This document shows, piece by piece, positions 27,480 through 36,732 of a stretch of 64,000 bases of DNA (position 1 is its first letter; the number at the start of each line of letters is the position of its first letter). Under the pieces are notes generated by a model. It saw only the letters and a list, made by a program, of their open reading frames with translations, was not told where the DNA came from and made no database searches. Both the position numbers and the translations under genes were made by a program. The stretch is from Olavius sp. associated proteobacterium Delta 1 (GTDB lineage Bacteria; Desulfobacterota; Desulfobacteria; Desulfobacterales; JAFDCJ01), in the NCBI GenBank assembly GCA_902749685.1, contig CACVKW010001165.1, positions 1-64,000 of the forward strand, read 5' to 3'.

Positions 27480-28199
27480 ATGGCGGGATTAGCGGTAAAA
27501 GTTGATCAAGTGGCAGTTATGAGAGCAGTTCGGAAAAGTCAATTTCCTGATCCGGTGACAGCTGCCGCCTTGGCTGAAGTGGCGGGAGCCGATGGAATCA
27601 CCGTTCACCTCAGACAGGATCGACGGCACATTAAAGACCGGGATGTGCGTATATTGCGCAGTATTGTCCAGAGTAAGCTGGTTTTGGAAATGAATTCGAC
27701 ATCGGAGATGGTCGGCGTTGCCCTGGATATAAAACCCGACCTGGTGACACTGGTGCCCGAAAAACGCGAAGAATCCTCCGCCGATGGAGGACTGGACCTT
27801 ATCGTACACCGTGACGATATTACCGAGACGGTGGCGACATTGCAAAACAGTGGGATTCCGGTGGGGCTGCTGGTCGATCCCGAACTCGAGCAAATCAAGC
27901 TGGCGCATAAATGCAATGCCACCATGGTTGAGATCCACACCGGAACCTATTGTGACGCTAAAACTGCTCAGACAAGGCATCAGGCATTTTTGAATATTGT
28001 CGATGCTGTTAAACTTGCGCACAAGCTTAAATTGAGTGTCAAAGCCGGCCGCGGGTTGTGCTATAAAACCATAAAGGCCTTTAAAGGCATTCCGGAAATT
28101 GACGAATTCAGCATCGGTCACAGCATCGTATCCCGTTCGATTTTATCAGGGATGCAACAGGCGGTTGAGGAAATGATCAGGTTAATCGGGGCGCTTTAG
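27480..28199 (+). CDS. pdxJ: Pyridoxine 5'-phosphate synthase
   Basis: Condenses 1-deoxyxylulose-5-phosphate with 3-amino-2-oxopropyl phosphate to pyridoxine phosphate (DXP-dependent vitamin B6 pathway). 239 aa TIM barrel. VDQVAVMRAVRKSQFPDPV, GITVHLRQDRRHIKDRD, ELVTLVPEKRE-like (DLVTLVPEKRE) and the C-terminal EFSIGHSIVSRSI are diagnostic. Twelve bp after ybeY, with AGGAG before ATG. Confidence 0.95.
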   Translation: MAGLAVKVDQVAVMRAVRKSQFPDPVTAAALAEVAGADGITVHLRQDRRHIKDRDVRILRSIVQSKLVLEMNSTSEMVGVALDIKPDLVTLVPEKREESSADGGLDLIVHRDDITETVATLQNSGIPVGLLVDPELEQIKLAHKCNATMVEIHTGTYCDAKTAQTRHQAFLNIVDAVKLAHKLKLSVKAGRGLCYKTIKAFKGIPEIDEFSIGHSIVSRSILSGMQQAVEEMIRLIGAL

Positions 28200-28205
28200 G
28201 GGCGC

Positions 28206-28240
28206 GAGTTACGGGTTGCAAGTTGCCGGTTGCGGGTTGC
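28206..28240 (+). repeat. 7-nt tandem array, GGGTTGC type
   Basis: Five perfect-register units GAGTTAC, GGGTTGC, AAGTTGC, CGGTTGC, GGGTTGC, starting six bases after the pdxJ stop. Confidence 0.8.
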
Positions 28241-28302
28241 GTTTATTTTACACCGTACGCTATACCCTCTGCACGATGCTCCTGCATTCCGACTTCTACC
28301 AT

Positions 28303-28330
28303 TTCTGACATCTGTCATCGGTCTTCTGAA
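28303..28330 (+). repeat. 7-nt tandem array, xTCTGTC type
   Basis: Units TTCTGAC, ATCTGTC, ATCGGTC, TTCTGAA, the same unit type as 20524-20593. It ends just before the ribosome site of the next gene. Confidence 0.75.
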
Positions 28331-28345
28331 TTTAAGGAGCAAGAC

Positions 28346-29899
28346 ATGATCCTGGTAACAGCAAATGAAATGCAGGCGATGGACCGCCAAACTATTGAAG
28401 ACTTCGGCATACCGGGCATGGTGTTGATGGAAAATGCCGGCCGGGGCGCGACCCGTTTTTTACTGGAACAGTTCCCGGATATTGAGAATAAAAAAGTCGG
28501 GGTAATTGCCGGGCGTGGCAACAACGGTGGTGATGGATTCGTAATAGCCCGTTATCTGAAACAAAAGGGAATCCGGATACGGCTGTATCTTCTCGCTAAG
28601 ACGGATCGGGTTCTGGGAGATGCCTTAGCCAACCTTAAACTTCTGAAACCGCTGGGGGTGCCGGTGGTCGAAATTCCGGATGAAGCGTCATTTTCTAAAA
28701 TCAAATCCGAAATGCACGGGTTGGATCTGTGGATTGACGCCATTCTCGGCACCGGTTTGAAATCGGATGTGAAAGGATATTATAAGACGATTATCGATTG
28801 CATTAACAGCCTTAACAAACCTGTCTTCGCCGTCGACATGCCTTCGGGTTTAAATTCGGATACCGGTCAGCCATGCGGCACCTGCATCAGCGCCGCAGCG
28901 ACGGCAACCTTCGCATATGCCAAAACCGGCCACATGGTTTACCCGGGGGCCGATTATATCGGAAATCTTAAAATCGTCGACATCGGAATTCCTCCCCATA
29001 TTGTGGCGGCGGTGGGGCCCAGGCATTTTCTGATTACAGCACAGTTGATCCGGTCGCACTTAATTCCCAGACCGGCAACTGCCCACAAAGGCAGTACCGG
29101 CCACTTGCTGGTCGTCGCCGGATCCACCGGAAAAACCGGGGCGGCGTCGATGACATCCATGTCTGCGTTGCGCACAGGCGCCGGACTTGTAACACTTGGC
29201 GTGGCTGAAAGTCTAAATCCTGCTTTGGAAGGCCGGATGCTGGAGGCCATGACAGCTCCCCTGCCGGAAAGCGGCAGTGGTGTCATAGGAGAATCCGCCT
29301 TTAATGCGATCCGGAAAGAGCTGCCGGGCAAAAGATGCCTGGCCATTGGACCCGGACTCGGACAGGCAGCTGAAACGAAAAAATTGATCTGCAAAATCAT
29401 CCGGCAAAGTGAAATTCCCGTGGTCGTTGATGCCGATGGATTAAACAATTTGGCCGGTGAATTGAAACACGTTATTAAAGCCAAAGCCCCGATCATTTTA
29501 ACCCCCCATCCCGGCGAAATGGCCCGCCTTTTGGATACCAAAGTCAGCATGGTCCAGCAGAATCGGATTAAATGTGCCCGGGAATTTTCAGTCCAGTACA
29601 ATGTTCATGTCGTCTTGAAAGGTGCCGCAACAATTATCGCACATCCGGACGGCAGGGTGTTTATCAACCCCACCGGCAATGCTGGAATGGCCTCCGGCGG
29701 TATGGGAGATGTATTGACCGGAGTCATCGCCGGACTGATCGTTCAGGGCTTAGCACCCGAGGCCGCCTGCCACGCCGGAGTTTATTTGCACGGGGCGGCA
29801 GCGGACAGTCTGGTTGAAAATATGGGACCCTATGGCTACCTGGCCGGTGATGTGATGAAAGCAATACCCCGTGAGATAAAGAAGATTGTCCAGATTTAG
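28346..29899 (+). CDS. nnr: Bifunctional NAD(P)H-hydrate epimerase / ADP-dependent NAD(P)H-hydrate dehydratase
   Basis: Repairs hydrated NAD(P)H. 517 aa. The N-terminal YjeF_N epimerase domain (~1-215) has MENAGRG and AGRGNNGGDGFVIARY. The C-terminal ribokinase-like dehydratase (~225-510) has GSTGKTGAASM, GPGLGQAAET, ILTPHPGEMARLL and GMASGGMGDVLTG. AAGGAGC about six bases before ATG 28346 fixes the start; the frame is open to 28223, but that part translates heptad-repeat DNA. Often adjacent to tsaE, as here. Confidence 0.93.
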   Translation: MILVTANEMQAMDRQTIEDFGIPGMVLMENAGRGATRFLLEQFPDIENKKVGVIAGRGNNGGDGFVIARYLKQKGIRIRLYLLAKTDRVLGDALANLKLLKPLGVPVVEIPDEASFSKIKSEMHGLDLWIDAILGTGLKSDVKGYYKTIIDCINSLNKPVFAVDMPSGLNSDTGQPCGTCISAAATATFAYAKTGHMVYPGADYIGNLKIVDIGIPPHIVAAVGPRHFLITAQLIRSHLIPRPATAHKGSTGHLLVVAGSTGKTGAASMTSMSALRTGAGLVTLGVAESLNPALEGRMLEAMTAPLPESGSGVIGESAFNAIRKELPGKRCLAIGPGLGQAAETKKLICKIIRQSEIPVVVDADGLNNLAGELKHVIKAKAPIILTPHPGEMARLLDTKVSMVQQNRIKCAREFSVQYNVHVVLKGAATIIAHPDGRVFINPTGNAGMASGGMGDVLTGVIAGLIVQGLAPEAACHAGVYLHGAAADSLVENMGPYGYLAGDVMKAIPREIKKIVQI

Positions 29900-30339
29900 T
29901 TCTCAGATGGACATTGGAGATCCCGGCGGCCAACTTGGTTGAAAATGTAAATTCCAAGCTCCAAAACCCAAATTTCAAATGGTTCGACAAGCTCACCAGC
30001 CTGAGCCAGGTCGAAGGGCAAATTCCAATGACCTAAATTCAAAATTCGAAACGATTGGGTCGTTCGAACCTAAGCTCATGACCGAGGGGCTCACCACCGA
30101 AGGGCTCGTTGTAGGCCTAACAAATATTCCATCTGCATTTGCGCCAAAGGCATCACCCCCGATGAACAGGGTTTGCGAAACAAGGCAAGATTACAGTGGT
30201 GAGGTTTTGGTCATTGAATATTGGTAATTATTTGTTATTTGGTGCTTGAAATTTGTGATTTTATTGTCTTATAAGACCCCGTGGTGCAGCTGGATTAGAT
30301 GTTTTTGACTATCCCCCGCAACCACGCAAAAACGATATT
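29900..30339. other. 440-bp gap with degenerate repeats and a tRNA-like fragment
   Basis: Contains runs such as AAATTCCAAGCTCCAAAACC (29948) and a GGTTCGACAAGCTCACCAGC inverted motif (29980). The segment 30274-30300 (CCCCGTGGTGCAGCTGGATT) looks like the acceptor/D-arm of a tRNA, but no anticodon or T arm follows. No supported gene. Confidence 0.5.
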
Positions 30340-30828
30340 ATGTTCGGCAAAAAAATTGATACGACAACTCATTCGGCAGATGAAACCCGACAACTGGGCC
30401 AAAAAATCGGCAGACTGATAAAACAGCCGGTGATCATTGCTCTGATCGGTGATCTTGGCAGTGGAAAAACTGCATTTGTCCAGGGCCTGGCAAATGGCCT
30501 GGACGTTCCGGTCGAATATTATATCACCAGCCCCACGTTTACTCTGATAAACGAATATCCCGGACGCCTCCCCCTGTTTCATGCCGATCTGTATCGCCTG
30601 CAGACTGACCAGGATCTTGAGGATATCGGCCTAGATGAGCTGTTATATGATCAAGGCGTACTTGCAGTTGAGTGGGCGGATAAGCTGGCGGACAAACTTT
30701 CCGGCGACTACCTAGTCTTGCAGTTTGAAATTATAATTGATGATTACCGCAAGATCAAACTGATTGCTTATGGACATAATGGAATCAATTTGATAAAAGC
30801 CCTTGAAACATCCATGAAAACTGAATAG
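30340..30828 (+). CDS. tsaE: tRNA threonylcarbamoyladenosine biosynthesis ATPase TsaE
   Basis: ATPase partner of TsaB/TsaD in making t6A at A37 of ANN-decoding tRNAs. 162 aa. Walker A GDLGSGKTAFVQGLA (~residue 45), then SPTFTLINEYPGRLPLFHAD and LYRLQTDQDLEDIGLDE, ending in EWADKLADKL. Short family; length normal. Co-directional with nnr upstream and lysC 37 bp downstream. Confidence 0.95.
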   Translation: MFGKKIDTTTHSADETRQLGQKIGRLIKQPVIIALIGDLGSGKTAFVQGLANGLDVPVEYYITSPTFTLINEYPGRLPLFHADLYRLQTDQDLEDIGLDELLYDQGVLAVEWADKLADKLSGDYLVLQFEIIIDDYRKIKLIAYGHNGINLIKALETSMKTE

Positions 30829-30865
30829 CTCTTCAAAAAGCGGATTAATTAACGGAATATCGAAA

Positions 30866-32083
30866 ATGAGCCTGATCGTACAGAAATTCGGAGGAACTTC
30901 GGTCGCGGATCTCGAGCGCATTCGCAATGTCGCCAAACGCGTTATCAAAACCTATGACCAGGGCAACGATGTGGTCGTTATTCTGTCGGCCATGGCCGGT
31001 ATTACCGACAATTTACTCGGTATGGCCCAGGGCGTCTCGGAAACACCGGACAAACGGGAGCTCGATGTACTCCTGGCCACCGGAGAGCAAACCACCTCGG
31101 CCTTATTGGCCATGATATTGAAATCAATGGACTACCCCGCCCAGTCCTTGCTTGGACATCAGGCGGAAGTGGTTACGGATCATTGTTTCGGAAATGCCCG
31201 CATCGTTGATATCAGAACCGATCGGATCAATGAACTGATAGGAAATCGCAACATCGTCGTCATCGCCGGTTTCCAGGGGTGCGATCCACAGGGTAATATC
31301 ACCACTCTTGGACGCGGTGGTTCCGATACTTCCGCCGTAGCCATTGCAGCAGCCCTCAAGGCGGATGTCTGCGAAATTTATACGGACGTGGACGGAATCT
31401 ATACGGCTGATCCGAATATCTGCGATAAAGCCAGAAAACTGAACGCGATTTCATATGACGAAATGCTGAACATGGCCAGTCTCGGCGCGAAAGTACTGCA
31501 GATCCGTTCGGTCGGTTTCGCCAAAAAATACAACATCCCCGTGCACGTTCGATCATCGTTCAGTGAGGAGGAGGGAACTATGGTTGTCAATGAAGATTCC
31601 GGCATGGAGCGACTGGTCGTCTCCGGTGTCACCCATGATAAAAACCAGGCCCGCATCACATTGAAAAAGGTTCCGGATCAGCCCGGCGTCGCAGCCAAAA
31701 TTTTTACGCCCATAGCTGACAGCGGAACCGTGGTGGATATGATCATTCAAAACACCCGGGCCGGCGGACAAACCGATTTAACGTTTACCGTGCCCAGAGC
31801 CAGCTTTCAAACGGCTCTTGCAATCGAAAAGCGCATTGCCAAAGAAATCGGCGCCGAAGACGTGTTCGGCGATGAAAGTATCGCCAAGGTATCCGTAATC
31901 GGCGTTGGAATGAAAGATCACTCGGGGGTCGCCTCCAAGATGTTCGCCACCCTGGCCGCCGAAAACATTAACATCATATTGATCAGCACGTCGGAAATCA
32001 GGATTTCGTGCATCATCGAAGAAAAGTATACCGAACTGGCCGTAAGGGTGCTGCATACCGCCTTTGGGCTGGATACGGAATAA
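30866..32083 (+). CDS. lysC: Aspartate kinase
   Basis: Phosphorylates aspartate, first step to lysine, threonine, methionine and diaminopimelate. 405 aa. Kinase domain with VQKFGGTSVADLERI, TLGRGGSDTSAVAIAAAL and EIYTDVDGIYTADPNI; two C-terminal ACT domains (~265-400, including FTPIADSGTVVDMIIQN) for amino-acid feedback. The monofunctional length and ACT pair fit the Lys/Thr-inhibited class. No leader riboswitch is possible in the 37-bp gap from tsaE, so any control would be allosteric or from upstream. Confidence 0.95.
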   Translation: MSLIVQKFGGTSVADLERIRNVAKRVIKTYDQGNDVVVILSAMAGITDNLLGMAQGVSETPDKRELDVLLATGEQTTSALLAMILKSMDYPAQSLLGHQAEVVTDHCFGNARIVDIRTDRINELIGNRNIVVIAGFQGCDPQGNITTLGRGGSDTSAVAIAAALKADVCEIYTDVDGIYTADPNICDKARKLNAISYDEMLNMASLGAKVLQIRSVGFAKKYNIPVHVRSSFSEEEGTMVVNEDSGMERLVVSGVTHDKNQARITLKKVPDQPGVAAKIFTPIADSGTVVDMIIQNTRAGGQTDLTFTVPRASFQTALAIEKRIAKEIGAEDVFGDESIAKVSVIGVGMKDHSGVASKMFATLAAENINIILISTSEIRISCIIEEKYTELAVRVLHTAFGLDTE

Positions 32084-32124
32084 AAAAGATTGCGGATTGT
32101 GGATTTGGGATTGCGGATTTTTTA

Positions 32125-32223
32125 ATGATGAAGAAATTCAGTCCCGATCAACTGATATTTGTCCTGGCCCTGGGTGTGGTGATTCTGGGGCTGACGATTT
32201 ATCGTTTTTTCTATCTATTGTGA
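32125..32223 (+). CDS. Putative 32-aa single-pass membrane peptide
   Basis: MMKKFSPDQLIFVLALGVVI plus LGLTIYRFFYLL: a charged N-terminus and one hydrophobic helix of about 20 residues. It lies 41 bp after lysC on the same strand. No clear ribosome site. The clean hydrophobic composition makes it a plausible real small gene; it could also be chance in AT-rich DNA. Confidence 0.45.
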   Translation: MMKKFSPDQLIFVLALGVVILGLTIYRFFYLL

Positions 32224-32344
32224 GAGACGACCCGCCGTCGTTGCGTTCGCAGCCCAACTAGGGCGCGGCATGCATGTGGCAGGGGGAAGCAAAGCGCATC
32301 GCGCCAAGCGTAAAAAGGTCCGTATATCGTGCTTCATTCGTTGA

Positions 32345-32475
32345 CCTTCAACCCGATACCTTACACCTTAAACCCTAAACCCTTACTTTACACCTTAAAC
32401 CCTATACCCCAATTTTACACCCGAAACCCATTCCGATATGCCGTGCGCCGTGCGCCGAATGCCTTGAGCCTTTAC
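32345..32475 (+). repeat. Long heptad array: CCCTAAA (telomere-like) then GCCGTGC type
   Basis: Starts with CCTTCAA, CCCGATA, CCTTACA, CCTTAAA, CCCTAAA, CCCTTAC, then one 6-nt step, CCTTAAA, CCCTATA and more to ~32430. From 32439 units switch to GCCGTGC, GCCGTGC, GCCGAAT, GCCTTGA. It lies beside the 3' end of the 804-aa gene. Confidence 0.8.
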
Positions 32476-32510
32476 TGCTCTGCGTCGGACGCTTTGCGTT
32501 TCGTGCCGCC

Positions 32511-34925
32511 CTACCCCGGGTGGGCTGCAGCTCTGCTATCCGGCCCTTGAAGTTGGCTAATGGGAACCTGTTGCTGACCGGCCAGGTCCTTTTTTTCAGG
32601 TATGGCCGCTTGAGGCGGGCGGGAGCTGATTTCGTTTTTGGCCATATCGATCCAGCCCATGATGCGCTCAATCAGAGCTTCATGACGCGGATCTTTACGA
32701 CCGAGATCTAAAAACCCTTCTTTATATTCCTTGATCTCATCAAGCAATTCCTGATCTTCTGTATTGCCCACCCGTCCGAAGCCGCGAATCAGTGCCGTCA
32801 GGTTCTGTACCAGATAGGTCATGTGTCCGGCGCTTTCCTTCATGCAATATACCTGCGAGCCGGGATTGCCGTAGACCTTCAGAGCACTTCGCAGAACCAT
32901 GGCAGCAGTTTGGCCCCCCGCCAGCGCCAGGAAAATGTGGACCTCGCGTTCCAGGGCCAGCAGGAATCGAATCGGCAAAAGGTTTTCTTCCGTCTCATTC
33001 GCATCGAGGGCTTCAAGCAGTTTTTTGCGGATCATAATGATTTTATTTAAAAATTTGCGCTGTTCCCCATCGACCCGCCATGACGCATAGCCGGCAACTT
33101 TCCGGTCCAGTCCCACGATCACCAGAAGCACTTCTTCCGGGGTAATCTCAATGTCCATATTTATTTCTTTATTGTAAGTGCGCAGGAACTGGTTGGCCAG
33201 CATGATGGCATTTCGATCCGAAAAACTGATTGCGGAAGGGTTCATGATAAAATCCGACAACAGGAGTTTGATCGCCTTCAGGTGCTGTTGGGACTCTTTG
33301 ACCAGCAGCTGGAGGGAATTTAAAAACGGCACTCGGTCCTTGTCTTCCTGTGTTTTTTTGAGAAATTCCCACAGTATCTGGAAGCTGTGTTTTTCAAAGC
33401 GCATGAAGTCAGGCACATTTTTGGCAAAGGCGGCGCGCTGGAAATTTCGACGTTTGTCAAAGCAGTTCTCAAACAGGGAAATAATTTGTTCGGCGTCCAC
33501 CACCGTGATATCGAATCGCTCGGCCAGGACCTGATAATCTTCATACTCGATATTTTCATAGGGGTTGATGATGGATATGCTTCTTTTCCGATCCGTGCAC
33601 CGCCCCTTGGAGACTTCGAGAACATCCAGCAGATTGATGTCGACTTCACCGATAACGGTTTCCTGTTCCCCGGACCAGAATTTGACCAAATCATCCTGCA
33701 CAACCAGATCATCGAGCAGTTCGTCCGGCACCTGATCGATAGCCGTCTGCAGGGTAGCGAGCACGCTGTCCAGGATTTTCTGTCCCTTGGAATTTTTCTC
33801 CATGGTATTTAACAGGCGGGAGAGCAACTTGAACCGCTGCCCGAGAATTTTCAAATTAACCTGATTGTAATCCTGGGCAAAGACACTTTTCATCGCCAAT
33901 TTGGCATGCTGCACGGATCCTTTGAAAGCGGCCTTGGCAAATTGGGCCACCCCGTGTTTGAGAACTGCAGGATCAGAATTTAAATTGGCCCGGCGGGCGG
34001 TGCTGTTGTCAAAGTTTTCAATCACGATCTCATCCGGTGCAGTTTCACCCTGGTTCATAAACATGGCCAGAGATTTATTGCTGTTGACCTCCAGCGGTGG
34101 TTTTATCAGCTTATCCCGCAGGCTTTTAACTTTAAAAAAGGTCTGATAAACACTGGAATATTGTTCTTCGGAATACTCATCATTATTGCCTGCATCCATG
34201 GGCGCTACTTTTCGAACCAGTCCCTGCATGGTCGATTCACTCAAATTGTTCAGTGCAGCCACCAGCGTCAGATTCGGATCGGGTTGATTAAATTCGTCAA
34301 CAATCGGCGGCAAAGAGCATTCTTTGCCATTCTTTTCAAATGTAATCGGGGTCAGTGTTTCTGCCGCCTGGTTGTAGCACGAAAAGATCCGCATGGAGAT
34401 TTGCATCATTTCCAGTGAGCGTTGAGACCGTCCGGGAATTTTCAGCGATACGTTGCTGATCGCCTGCTCTGCAAAGGCAGCAAAGGCTTTTTTGATCCGC
34501 CCCTCAAAATGCTTGAACCGAAGTCCCTGGCGTTTAATCAATTCTGAGACAACATTATAATCGACAACCTGTTCGCCAAATTGAATGATATAATCCAGTT
34601 TGGCGGAAAGATCGGTCAGGTGTGATCCGCGATAGTTAATGCGAACGGTTTTGTCGTGTCCCTGCATGCGATCGAGTTGATGCATGGTATTGATAAATTG
34701 AAGAAAGGTATCCTGTTTGGATTTCACGCCTTCCCAGTAGTGCGCATCCTGAAAGGAAGCGTTCAGAATATAGGCCAGTTCGACCATCAGGAGATGCCAT
34801 CGATCCTGATTATCGGAATCTGTGGATAGGCTTCCAAGGAGCAGGTCCGATGACTGCTCAGCGGCCTCATCGATGCTGCCGATGCCTCCAAGTTGCTCAA
34901 GTAGTAATGTTGCATTATCGTTCAT
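32511..34925 (-). CDS. Large uncharacterised cytoplasmic protein (804 aa)
   Basis: I do not recognise a domain. It is long, without signal peptide or TM segments, and reads as mostly alpha-helical, with several Leu/Lys/Glu-rich stretches (for example LLVKESQQHLKAIKLLLSDF around residue 555). A more conserved-looking block is KGRCTDRKRSISIINPYENI near 450. The last ~40 residues are low-complexity (Gln/Pro/Ala-rich) and end beside a heptad array, so the C-terminus may be extended by repeat DNA. No nucleotide-binding or catalytic motif seen. Transcribed alone, divergent from the CBS genes. Confidence 0.75.
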   Translation of the reverse strand: MNDNATLLLEQLGGIGSIDEAAEQSSDLLLGSLSTDSDNQDRWHLLMVELAYILNASFQDAHYWEGVKSKQDTFLQFINTMHQLDRMQGHDKTVRINYRGSHLTDLSAKLDYIIQFGEQVVDYNVVSELIKRQGLRFKHFEGRIKKAFAAFAEQAISNVSLKIPGRSQRSLEMMQISMRIFSCYNQAAETLTPITFEKNGKECSLPPIVDEFNQPDPNLTLVAALNNLSESTMQGLVRKVAPMDAGNNDEYSEEQYSSVYQTFFKVKSLRDKLIKPPLEVNSNKSLAMFMNQGETAPDEIVIENFDNSTARRANLNSDPAVLKHGVAQFAKAAFKGSVQHAKLAMKSVFAQDYNQVNLKILGQRFKLLSRLLNTMEKNSKGQKILDSVLATLQTAIDQVPDELLDDLVVQDDLVKFWSGEQETVIGEVDINLLDVLEVSKGRCTDRKRSISIINPYENIEYEDYQVLAERFDITVVDAEQIISLFENCFDKRRNFQRAAFAKNVPDFMRFEKHSFQILWEFLKKTQEDKDRVPFLNSLQLLVKESQQHLKAIKLLLSDFIMNPSAISFSDRNAIMLANQFLRTYNKEINMDIEITPEEVLLVIVGLDRKVAGYASWRVDGEQRKFLNKIIMIRKKLLEALDANETEENLLPIRFLLALEREVHIFLALAGGQTAAMVLRSALKVYGNPGSQVYCMKESAGHMTYLVQNLTALIRGFGRVGNTEDQELLDEIKEYKEGFLDLGRKDPRHEALIERIMGWIDMAKNEISSRPPQAAIPEKKDLAGQQQVPISQLQGPDSRAAAHPG

Positions 34926-35263
34926 TCAGACCTCTTTCCGGGCAATGGGCAGGTATTCCCGTTATATTTTATTTACCATTGTGACTCCTAAAGCAGCCAT
35001 ATTACCATCTGAGTTATTATCGGCATTAATGTTTCGAAACTTAAGGAAATACATCGACTTTGTCATTTCTGATCATAATCGACATTGACATTCAGACCAT
35101 CCTTCGATATTTGCAATTTTATTGTGCCCTTTCACTCTCAATTTATCGTTCCGGCAATTTGAGCTGTTAACCAGACCGATAAACTATTGACAGTCTCGAA
35201 TTTGCCGCTTGCTAAAATCAAATAGCCATCACCCAATGTCTGGATTCAAGGAGCAGCAAATAA
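34926..35263. other. 338-bp divergent gap
   Basis: Between the 804-aa gene and the CBS gene. Nothing beyond a possible promoter (35187-35218). Confidence 0.5.
35187..35218 (+). promoter_or_regulatory. Possible sigma-70 promoter for the CBS gene
   Basis: TTGACA at 35187 and, 17 nt later, TGCTAAAAT. As an extended -10 (TG-C-TAAAAT) the spacing is 20. It lies 46 bp before ATG 35264. Good -35, compromise -10. Confidence 0.35.
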
Positions 35264-35728
35264 ATGATCGCACGTGAGATTATGCAAACTATATTTCACA
35301 CCCTTTCCCCCCACGACACCATCGCCGAAGCTGTCAAACATTTTCAGGAGGCGCTCGAGGATGAGCAAAAAAAAATATTCGGTCTGATGGTCACCGACGA
35401 AAGCGACCACCTGGTGGGTATGCTGTCCATGTATGATATTCTGCTGTTTATCCAACCCAAGCATGCGCACATCTGGGGGGAGATGGAAGATATCGATCCG
35501 GCGCAATTGTACGACGATCGGCTGGGTAAAGTAAAATCAATCCTGGTCGGCGACATCATGACGACTGAAGTGGTGACCATACCCCCGGATGCCCACCTGA
35601 TGGTTATCGCCGATATCATGATCAAAAAACATATTCGACGCCTGCCGGTGGTAGATGGTCAGGAAATAGTCGGCATTGTCTTTGTTTCCGATGTCTTTCA
35701 CCATTTGTTAAAAAAATTTTTAGTATAA
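35264..35728 (+). CDS. CBS-pair protein
   Basis: 154 aa, two CBS domains back to back (AREIMQTIFHTLSPHDTIAE and VGDIMTTEVVTIPPDAHLMV each begin one). Between them KHAHIWGEMEDIDPAQLYDD. CBS pairs bind adenine nucleotides and regulate partners; the partner is unknown. CAAGGAGC lies about ten bases before ATG. A second, larger CBS protein follows in the same direction. Confidence 0.8.
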   Translation: MIAREIMQTIFHTLSPHDTIAEAVKHFQEALEDEQKKIFGLMVTDESDHLVGMLSMYDILLFIQPKHAHIWGEMEDIDPAQLYDDRLGKVKSILVGDIMTTEVVTIPPDAHLMVIADIMIKKHIRRLPVVDGQEIVGIVFVSDVFHHLLKKFLV

Positions 35729-35739
35729 GGCCGGTCGAT

Positions 35740-35844
35740 ATGGAATTGATGGGTCATTTAGTCAGCCAATTCAAAAAGCCAGCTTATTTCTTCCGGCAAA
35801 ATGGTGAGGCGCAAAAGGCAGAGGGTTATGCAGGAGATCAATAG
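35740..35844 (+). CDS. Possible 34-codon open frame between CBS genes
   Basis: MELMGHLVSQFKKPAYFFRQ and 14 more codons, ending in TAG exactly one base before ATG 35845. The perfect abutment suggests coupling, and GHLVSQFKKP resembles the very N-terminus of some SAM methyltransferases, so it might be a remnant. No ribosome site. Weakly supported. Confidence 0.25.
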   Translation: MELMGHLVSQFKKPAYFFRQNGEAQKAEGYAGDQ

Positions 35845-36732
35845 ATGCCCCGGGTCGAGAAAAGAAGTGTTCTGAGCGGTATTGTAGTAAAGGAAGCCAT
35901 GCGCCGGCAGGTCATCCGGCTGTCGCAAAGTGCACCCATCGACTACTGTATCAACCGCATGATTAAATACAAGATCAATTCGGTATTGCTTCTTGATGAA
36001 AAGCAGCGGCCGGCCGGGATGGCTTCTAAAACCGATGTTATGAGCGCTTTTTACGCCGGCCTGCCAATCGAGGCACCGGTTGAAAATATTATGGTCGGTC
36101 CACTGCTGTCTTGTTATCCGGACGATGAACTGGAGTCATCCCTGGACGCCATGCAGCAAAAGGGTGTCCATCGTCTATATGTACGCGGATCCGATTCCGA
36201 TGAAGTTGTCGGTGTTCTGGCCTATCCGGATATCGTCGGATTGCTGTATCGCTACTGCCGGGCCTGCGACAGAGGTTTGCTGAAAGCTCGACGCCGTATG
36301 GGAGATGACCAATTCCAGCGATTAAAAATTAAAGATGTCATGACCGCTGAGGTGACCGCTTACCAGGAAAAGGACGGTCTGGCACGGGTCATTGAAGGGC
36401 TGACCGAGCATCGCATCGGTGCGGTTTTAATCGGAAATGAAGCGGGAAAAGCGGTGGGCGTAGTTTCCAAATCCGATCTGATCGTGGCTTACAAACACGG
36501 TGTGACGGTAGACGCCCGGGCGGCCGATGTCATGAGCAAGCCGGTCGTATCCAGCGATGCGGACACAGAACTGGCCGATGCCATCCAGCAGATGCTGCTG
36601 AAAGATGTGCAGCGACTTTTCGTTCACGGGCAAGATCCCGGCCAAATCGTCGGCATCCTGTCGCTTTCCGATGCCGCCCGCTTCCGCTCCGGCTCCTGCC
36701 GGGCCTGCACATCGAGCAGATTGATGAAGTAA
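35845..36732 (+). CDS. Four-CBS-domain protein with two CRAC motifs
   Basis: 295 aa, four CBS domains in two pairs (VVKEAMRRQVIRLSQSAP; VENIMVGPLLSCYPDDE; IKDVMTAEVTAYQEKDG; AADVMSKPVVSSDADTE). Each pair is followed by a cysteine motif: YRYCRACDRG after the first and GSCRACTSSR at the C-terminus. The repeated C-R-A-C suggests a shared metal or redox site; I do not know it from standard CBS proteins. AGGAG lies about 12 bases before ATG. Probably co-transcribed with the CBS gene upstream. Confidence 0.8.
   Translation: MPRVEKRSVLSGIVVKEAMRRQVIRLSQSAPIDYCINRMIKYKINSVLLLDEKQRPAGMASKTDVMSAFYAGLPIEAPVENIMVGPLLSCYPDDELESSLDAMQQKGVHRLYVRGSDSDEVVGVLAYPDIVGLLYRYCRACDRGLLKARRRMGDDQFQRLKIKDVMTAEVTAYQEKDGLARVIEGLTEHRIGAVLIGNEAGKAVGVVSKSDLIVAYKHGVTVDARAADVMSKPVVSSDADTELADAIQQMLLKDVQRLFVHGQDPGQIVGILSLSDAARFRSGSCRACTSSRLMK

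Noticed and set aside
29979-30227. 82-codon plus-strand frame
   Set aside because: Built from degenerate repeat sequence without a ribosome site.
32345-32430. True telomere-like end
   Set aside because: The CCCTAAA units are few, degenerate and internal; they belong to the heptad family.
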